Shown in pieces: positions 6,391 to 10,087 of a DNA stretch of 10,087 nt (the first letter of the stretch is position 1; each line of letters begins with the position of its first letter). Origin of the DNA: an uncultured Ectothiorhodospiraceae bacterium. Its GTDB lineage: Bacteria > Pseudomonadota > Gammaproteobacteria > UBA9214. The notes under the pieces are model-generated. The model saw only the letters and a list, made by a program, of their open reading frames with translations. It was not told the origin of the DNA and made no database searches. The stretch spans positions 1-10,087 of the forward strand of contig CAMYKJ010000013.1 in assembly GCA_947258945.1 (NCBI GenBank), read 5' to 3'. The position numbers and the translations under genes are program-made.

Positions 6391-7234
6391 GCGTTTCCCA
6401 GCTGCGGCGGTTGATCGCGTAGTCGTTCACCCTGCCCTGGAACGGCATCAGCAACAGCCCGGGCAGGCGAATGCAGTGACCCGGATCGCGCCAGGTATCG
6501 ATGCCGATCACCATATCCGTGTGGCCGTCCTGCGGCTGGTCCCGGTAGGTGCCGAACAGCCGGTCCCACAGCGACAGGTTGAAGCCGAAATTCGAGTTGG
6601 TTTCATGCTCGAGGTGCGAGTGGTGTACGCGGTGCATGTCCGGGGTCACGATCAGCCAGCGCAGCACACGGTCCATTGGCAGCGGGATGCGCACGTTGCT
6701 GTGATTGAACATGGAAAGTGCATTCAGCAGCACCTCGAAGATGACCACGGCCGCCAGCGGCGGTCCCAGCAGGACAATGACGGCAAACTTGATCAGCATG
6801 GAAAGAATGATCTCCACCGGGTGAAACCGCGCACCGGTGGTGACATCGAAGTCCAGGTCGGCATGGTGTACCCGGTGCAGGCGCCAGAACACCGGTACTG
6901 CATGGAACATCACATGTTGCAGGTAGATTGCCGCATCCAGCACGATGATCGCCACGGCCATCGCCAGCCAGACCGGCCAGTCCAGCTGGTTCAACACACC
7001 CCACTGCTGCTGCTGCGCAGTCAGGGCAACGCCGAGCGCCGCGGTCGGGAACAGCACTCTCAGTATGACGGTATTCAGCACCACCAGTCCGATATTGTTC
7101 AGCCAGCGCTTGCCCTTTGACTGGGTGAGTGACCGGCGCGGTGTGATGATCTCCCACACGGCCATCACCGCGAAGACGCCGAAGAAGAAGCCGAGGCGAA
7201 TGACCGCCTCGTTGTTGAAGATGAAATCATCCAT
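6377..7234 (-). CDS. Sterol desaturase / fatty acid hydroxylase family protein
   Basis: A 285-residue integral membrane di-iron enzyme. It has hydrophobic segments near 12-30, 48-72, 88-105 and 142-172, and the histidine clusters of the family: H107xxxH111, H120xxHH (123-124) in LHRVHHADLDFDVTTGARFHP with H138, FNHSN with H178, and H201xxHH (204-205) followed by SHLEHETNSNFG. These would hold two irons that use O2 to hydroxylate or desaturate a lipid chain; related enzymes act on sterols, fatty acids, carotenoids and alkylglycerols. The substrate cannot be read from sequence. The gene overlaps dusA by eight bases (ATGGATGA) and the VTT gene by 14. Its place in an arsenosugar operon is unusual to me and suggests a lipid product. 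Confidence 0.92.
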   Translation of the reverse strand: MDDFIFNNEAVIRLGFFFGVFAVMAVWEIITPRRSLTQSKGKRWLNNIGLVVLNTVILRVLFPTAALGVALTAQQQQWGVLNQLDWPVWLAMAVAIIVLDAAIYLQHVMFHAVPVFWRLHRVHHADLDFDVTTGARFHPVEIILSMLIKFAVIVLLGPPLAAVVIFEVLLNALSMFNHSNVRIPLPMDRVLRWLIVTPDMHRVHHSHLEHETNSNFGFNLSLWDRLFGTYRDQPQDGHTDMVIGIDTWRDPGHCIRLPGLLLMPFQGRVNDYAINRRSWETHDES

Positions 7235-8330
7235 GTTTTGAACAGTACCCTGTATCTGTCAGCTTGCCGGGGGTCTCGACCGTTTCCAGCGCATCCAGCA
7301 GCACGCGGCTGTCGGCACCGGGACGGTATGCATGTTCGCTGATATGGCGCCGCCAGCGGCGCGCGCCCGGCACACCCTGGAACAGTCCAAGCATGTGGCG
7401 GGTGATATGTTTGAGCTGCGTCCCGCCATTCAGTTCCCTCTCGATATACGGCAGCATCTGCATGACCAGTTCCCGCCGGGTTGGCACGGCGTGGTGATCA
7501 GCGAAGAAGCGGCCATCGACACCGGCGAGTAACAGGGGATCATGGTAGACCGCGCGACCGAGCATGGCACCGTCCACATGCTGCAGGTGACTGGCCACTT
7601 CATCGAGGCTGGCAATGCCGCCGTTGACGATGATTTCAAGAGCGGGGAAATCCAGCTTCAGTTGCCAGACATAGTCATACTTCAGGGGCGGTACGGTACG
7701 GTTCTCCTTCGGGCTGAGTCCCTGCAGAAAGGCCTTGCGGGCGTGGATGACGAACACGCAGCAACCGCCCTGGCTGACGGTCTCGACAAACCGGCACAGG
7801 CCCTGGTATGAATCCATGTCATCGATACCGATACGGGTCTTCACGGTCACCGGTATCGACACGGCCTGCTGCATCGCGGCCACACAGTCGCTGACCAGCC
7901 GCGGCTCTGCCATCAGGCAGGCCCCGAACCGCCCGGACTGCACGCGGTCACTCGGGCAACCGACATTCAGGTTGATTTCATCGTAGCCGTAATCGGCACC
8001 GATGCGCGCGCACTCGGCGAGTTCCGCCGGCACACTGCCGCCAAGCTGCAGCGCCAGCGGGTGCTCGCTGGCATCATATGCCAGGTGGCGGTCGCGGTCT
8101 CCATGCAGAATGGCGCCGGTTGTGACCATCTCCGTATAGAGTCGTGTGTGCCGGCTGAGCAGGCGCAGCAGGTAGCGGCAATGCCGGTCGGTCCAGTCCA
8201 TCATCGGCGCGACGGCCACACGGTGTGTCAGGGATTCAGTGATAGCGATTCTCTGCCTGTTGGTTCTCAGAATTATGCCCGGCCGGCCGATAAACTGTAC
8301 AAGCAGGTGCCCGCGGGTGATGCCTGTCAC
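7227..8330 (-). CDS. dusA: tRNA-dihydrouridine(20/20a) synthase DusA
   Basis: A flavoenzyme that reduces uridine 20/20a in the tRNA D-loop. Numbering from GTG 8330: VAPMMDWTDRHCRYLLRLLS (40-59) is the FMN-binding start of the TIM barrel, YTEMVTTGA (65-73) follows, LQLGGS (94-99), and EINLNVGCPSDRVQSGRFGACLM (118-140) holds the catalytic Cys125. K164/R166 (VKTRIG), H196xR (IHARKA), and IVNGGI (234-239) follow, then the C-terminal tRNA-binding helical part. The N terminus is unclear. The only in-frame upstream start is GTG 8330, yet the best promoter puts transcription at about 8324, inside it. The next GTG, at 8219, gives MAVAPMMDWTD but lacks a ribosome site. No ATG occurs in any frame between. 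It is the first gene of the predicted operon. Confidence 0.95.
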   Translation of the reverse strand: MTGITRGHLLVQFIGRPGIILRTNRQRIAITESLTHRVAVAPMMDWTDRHCRYLLRLLSRHTRLYTEMVTTGAILHGDRDRHLAYDASEHPLALQLGGSVPAELAECARIGADYGYDEINLNVGCPSDRVQSGRFGACLMAEPRLVSDCVAAMQQAVSIPVTVKTRIGIDDMDSYQGLCRFVETVSQGGCCVFVIHARKAFLQGLSPKENRTVPPLKYDYVWQLKLDFPALEIIVNGGIASLDEVASHLQHVDGAMLGRAVYHDPLLLAGVDGRFFADHHAVPTRRELVMQMLPYIERELNGGTQLKHITRHMLGLFQGVPGARRWRRHISEHAYRPGADSRVLLDALETVETPGKLTDTGYCSKHG

Positions 8331-8369
8331 ATTATATGAATTTCGACTTTTGTATTTCAGCCGCGGGTG
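8311..8369. repeat. Direct repeat CCGCGGGTG flanking divergent promoters
   Basis: CCGCGGGTG occurs at 8311-8319 and again at 8361-8369, exactly 50 bases apart. The first copy lies just inside the leftward transcript; the second overlaps the TG of the rightward extended -10 and abuts the leftward -35. The first six bases are themselves a palindrome. The placement suggests paired operator sites, but GC-rich DNA makes a chance repeat possible. Confidence 0.4.
8331..8360 (-). promoter_or_regulatory. Leftward promoter upstream of dusA
   Basis: On the leftward strand a perfect -10 box TATAAT lies at 8336-8331 and CTGAAA (four of six matches to TTGACA) at 8360-8355, with an 18-base spacer. The expected start of transcription is about 8324. 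It would drive dusA and, if no terminator intervenes, the whole arsenosugar operon. Confidence 0.6.
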
Positions 8370-8376
8370 CTATAGT
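8368..8376 (+). promoter_or_regulatory. Rightward extended -10 promoter
   Basis: TG-C-TATAGT at 8368-8376 matches the extended -10 pattern TGnTATAAT with one mismatch. The -35 area is weak (TTGTAT at 8350-8355 with a 15-base spacer), which extended -10 promoters tolerate. Transcription would begin near 8383, 45 bases before the ATG at 8428. Confidence 0.5.
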
Positions 8377-8427
8377 CCAGACGAATAGTTTATCTGAGAA
8401 ATGCCCATATTTACCAAGGAGTTAGTC

Positions 8428-8715
8428 ATGGATATCACCCGACCGCTCGCATTTTTCCTGTCCCTGTTTCTGTTCATAGCGGGACCGGCAGCCGCAGATG
8501 TGCTGCTGGTTGACAGTATCCAGTCGGCTCCCGCGCTGCAGACACCCCGTGCCGGCACCGGTATGACCAGTGTGCGCCAGGGGTACGGCGATCCGCTGAC
8601 CGAGTATCCAACGGTATCAACGGCCGGTGCGCGCTGGGACTATAACGGCTTTTCCGTTTTCTTCGAACACGACCGTGTCATCCACTCGGTCGTGCATCGC
8701 GCTGCCGGCAACTAG
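8428..8715 (+). CDS. Small exported protein, BamE-like pattern
   Basis: A 95-residue protein with a clear signal peptide: a short N-terminus with Arg5, a hydrophobic core (LAFFLSLFLFIAG) and the cleavage pattern AAA before DVLLVD, giving a mature protein of about 72 residues. The mature part has TGMTSVRQGYGDPLTEYP, then RWDYNGFSVFFEHDRVIHSVVH, which resembles the helix-turn then strand-strand pattern of BamE/OmlA-type small domains. There is no lipobox Cys, so it should be soluble in the periplasm. Similar small proteins recur in gammaproteobacteria as uncharacterised genes, as far as I recall. The start is ATG 8428, with AAGGAG six bases upstream; an in-frame ATG at 8401 lacks a ribosome site and would bury the signal peptide. 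Function unknown. Confidence 0.85.
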   Translation: MDITRPLAFFLSLFLFIAGPAAADVLLVDSIQSAPALQTPRAGTGMTSVRQGYGDPLTEYPTVSTAGARWDYNGFSVFFEHDRVIHSVVHRAAGN

Positions 8716-8740
8716 GTCGCCCCCAGCGCAGGCGGCACAC

Positions 8741-8756
8741 CGGCCGTCCGGCCGTC
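8741..8756. repeat. Tandem repeat of CGGCCGTC
   Basis: Two perfect adjacent copies of CGGCCGTC occupy the 60-base spacer between the small exported protein gene and aguA. The same bases include GGCCG-TC-CGGCC, a short hairpin with a two-base loop. No U-run follows, so it is not a good terminator. Confidence 0.5.
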
Positions 8757-8775
8757 ATTCCGCTTCCTGCGCTCC

Positions 8776-9813
8776 GTGCTGGTCCCTGAATTCGCACCGC
8801 AGTCCGGTGTTGCGCTGACCTGGCCGCACGGCCACTCGGACTGGCGCACTGCACTGGACGACATCATCCCCGTCTATGTCGAGATCGCCCGCGCCGTACT
8901 GGCGCATGAGCGTCTGCTGATCATTTGTTACGACGCGACCCATCGCGACACCATCCACGACACCCTCGAACAGGCCGGCCTGCCGGGCGGTGACATCGCA
9001 TACGCCTGCGCCGCATCGAATGATACCTGGATACGCGATTACGGCCCGCTGGTAACGATGCAGGACAAGGCACCTGCACTGCACGACTTCACGTTCGACG
9101 GCTGGGACGGCAAGTACCCGGCCGCACTGGATGACGGCATTACCCGGACACTACATGCTGCCGGGCGCTTCGGCGAACTGCCACTGGCGCGTCATTCCCT
9201 GGTGCTCGAGGGTGGCAGTATCGATACCGACGGATGTGGCACACTCCTGACGACCACACGCTGCCTGCTCGGCACGGGCCGGAACCCGCGGACCGGGCGG
9301 GCTGACATGGAATCGGCGCTGCAGGCGACGCTGGGCGCCAGGCGCGTATTGTGGCTGGATCATGGCGAGATCATCGGGGATGACACGGACGGCCATGTCG
9401 ACCTGCTCGCGCGTTTTTGTTCGGCCGATACCATTGCTTTCAGCAGCTGCGGGCAGAACGATGATCCACACTATCGGCCGCTCAAGGCCATGGCGGCGCA
9501 GCTGCAGGGTTTCACGACCGCGACCGGCCGGGACTACCGCCTGGTGCCCCTGCCCTTGCCAGCACCCTGCTTCGATGAGGATAATCGGCATCTACCAGCC
9601 AGCTATGCCAATTTCCTCATTATCAACGACGCCGTCCTGATGCCTGCCTACAACGACCCGGCCGATCGTGTGGCCGCACAGGCCCTGCAGGACTGTTTTC
9701 CGTCACGCGCCATCACCCCGATCGACTGCCTGCCGCTGATCAGGCAGGCCGGCAGCCTGCACTGCGCCACGCTGCAACTGCCGGCAGGCGTACTGCCAGC
9801 CAGCGATGGATAG
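8776..9813 (+). CDS. aguA: Agmatine deiminase
   Basis: Converts agmatine to N-carbamoylputrescine and ammonia. The 345-residue protein has the guanidine-modifying fold signatures: PEFAPQSGVALTWPH (4-18), NDTWIRDYGP (82-91) with the substrate-binding Trp, Arg and Asp, LEGGSID (144-150), DDTDGHVD (202-209) with the catalytic His207, LPASYANFLIIN (273-284), and GSLHC (326-330) with the nucleophilic Cys330. All catalytic residues are present and the length fits the family. The start is GTG 8776; no ATG is available upstream, no clear ribosome site is visible, and the frame is open back to the TAG of the preceding gene. It overlaps aguB by eight bases (ATGGATAG), so the two are probably co-translated. 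Confidence 0.95.
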   Translation: MLVPEFAPQSGVALTWPHGHSDWRTALDDIIPVYVEIARAVLAHERLLIICYDATHRDTIHDTLEQAGLPGGDIAYACAASNDTWIRDYGPLVTMQDKAPALHDFTFDGWDGKYPAALDDGITRTLHAAGRFGELPLARHSLVLEGGSIDTDGCGTLLTTTRCLLGTGRNPRTGRADMESALQATLGARRVLWLDHGEIIGDDTDGHVDLLARFCSADTIAFSSCGQNDDPHYRPLKAMAAQLQGFTTATGRDYRLVPLPLPAPCFDEDNRHLPASYANFLIINDAVLMPAYNDPADRVAAQALQDCFPSRAITPIDCLPLIRQAGSLHCATLQLPAGVLPASDG

Positions 9814-10087
9814 CCGGGTACTCCGCGTCGGGCTGGTGCAACATGCCTGCGGGGAGGACCGCGAGGCCAACCTGGTCACGTCTATCGCCGGCATGGAACA
9901 GGCGGCTGCACAGGGCGCACGGCTCGTGCTGCTGCAGGAGCTGCACCGCAGCCGGTATTTCTGCCAGCAGGAGGACGCGCGTCACTTCGACCAGGCCGAA
10001 CCGGTGCCGGGCGAGACCACCGCGAGGCTGGGCGAGCTGGCCGCCAGCCTGGGCATCGTGATCGTGGCCTCGCTGTTTGAGCGGCGT
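9806..10087 (+). CDS. aguB: N-carbamoylputrescine amidase, partial (cut by window edge)
   Basis: The first 94 residues of a nitrilase-superfamily amidase that hydrolyses N-carbamoylputrescine to putrescine, CO2 and ammonia. It opens MDSRVLRVGLVQHACGEDRE, then GARLVLLQELHRSRYFCQQED (37-57), in which Glu45 is the first residue of the Glu-Lys-Cys triad, and FDQAEPVPGETTARLGELA. The LQELH.S.YFCQ.ED pattern is diagnostic of AguB. The Lys and Cys of the triad lie beyond the right edge. The ATG at 9806 overlaps the aguA stop. With aguA it completes the agmatine-to-putrescine route; the arginine decarboxylase is not in this window. Confidence 0.95.
   Translation, partial: MDSRVLRVGLVQHACGEDREANLVTSIAGMEQAAAQGARLVLLQELHRSRYFCQQEDARHFDQAEPVPGETTARLGELAASLGIVIVASLFERR

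Larger units (their letters stand above)
929..8330 (-). other. Predicted eight-gene arsenosugar operon
   Basis: Eight leftward genes are linked by overlaps or very short gaps: dusA/desaturase overlap 8 bases, desaturase/VTT 14, VTT/FAD enzyme 4 (GTGA), a 15-base gap to arsS, a 30-base gap to arsM, arsM/glycosyltransferase about 20, and the two GT-A proteins 4 (ATGA). No internal gap has room for a convincing terminator. This points to one transcript of about 7.4 kb starting in the divergent region near 8324, with translational coupling at several junctions. The arsM, arsS and two GT-A genes are a known association. Membership of the other four in one functional pathway is inferred from linkage. 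Confidence 0.7.

Noticed and set aside
6317..7120. A 267-codon rightward frame opposite the desaturase
   Set aside because: It is His/Gln-rich antisense of the desaturase; the leftward frame carries the di-iron histidine clusters.

Overview
This GC-rich, densely packed window looks like a gammaproteobacterial chromosome, probably a marine or sulfur-oxidising type such as the Chromatiales. That is an inference from the style of dusA, aguA and aguB and the overlapping gene layout; no rRNA or other decisive marker is present. I see no tRNA, rRNA, CRISPR array, insertion sequence or prophage gene.

Layout: positions 1-273 hold no convincing gene, only a strong hairpin after the first gene. A small glycine-rich membrane protein of the DUF1269 type lies leftward at 274-789. 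After a 139-base gap, eight genes run leftward from 8330 down to 929 with overlaps of 4 to 20 bases or gaps of 15 to 30 bases, so they look like one operon. In transcription order they are dusA, a sterol desaturase/fatty acid hydroxylase, a TVP38/VTT membrane protein, an FAD disulfide oxidoreductase, arsS, arsM, a family 2 glycosyltransferase (TIGR04283-like) and a DUF2064/TIGR04282 GT-A protein. Divergently, rightward from about 8371, come a small exported protein, agmatine deiminase (aguA) and the start of N-carbamoylputrescine amidase (aguB), which the window edge cuts off.

How the genes work together: ArsM methylates arsenite, and ArsS joins a 5'-deoxyadenosyl group from SAM to the dimethylated arsenic. 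These are the committed steps to dimethylarsinoyl-ribosides (arsenosugars). The two GT-A-fold proteins are the family members usually found with arsM/arsS and probably attach or activate the aglycone. Upstream in the same unit sit three genes with membrane, lipid or redox character. I infer, without proof, that the operon may make or place an arsenosugar lipid rather than only a soluble arsenosugar. No arsR, arsB, arsC or acr3 gene is seen here. The rightward genes belong to putrescine synthesis from agmatine and appear unrelated, sharing only the divergent promoter region.

The main points for a second look are the membrane/redox extension of the arsenosugar operon, the atypical catalytic dyad of its FAD enzyme, the conflict between the best dusA promoter and its only upstream start codon, and a 9-base direct repeat flanking the divergent promoters.
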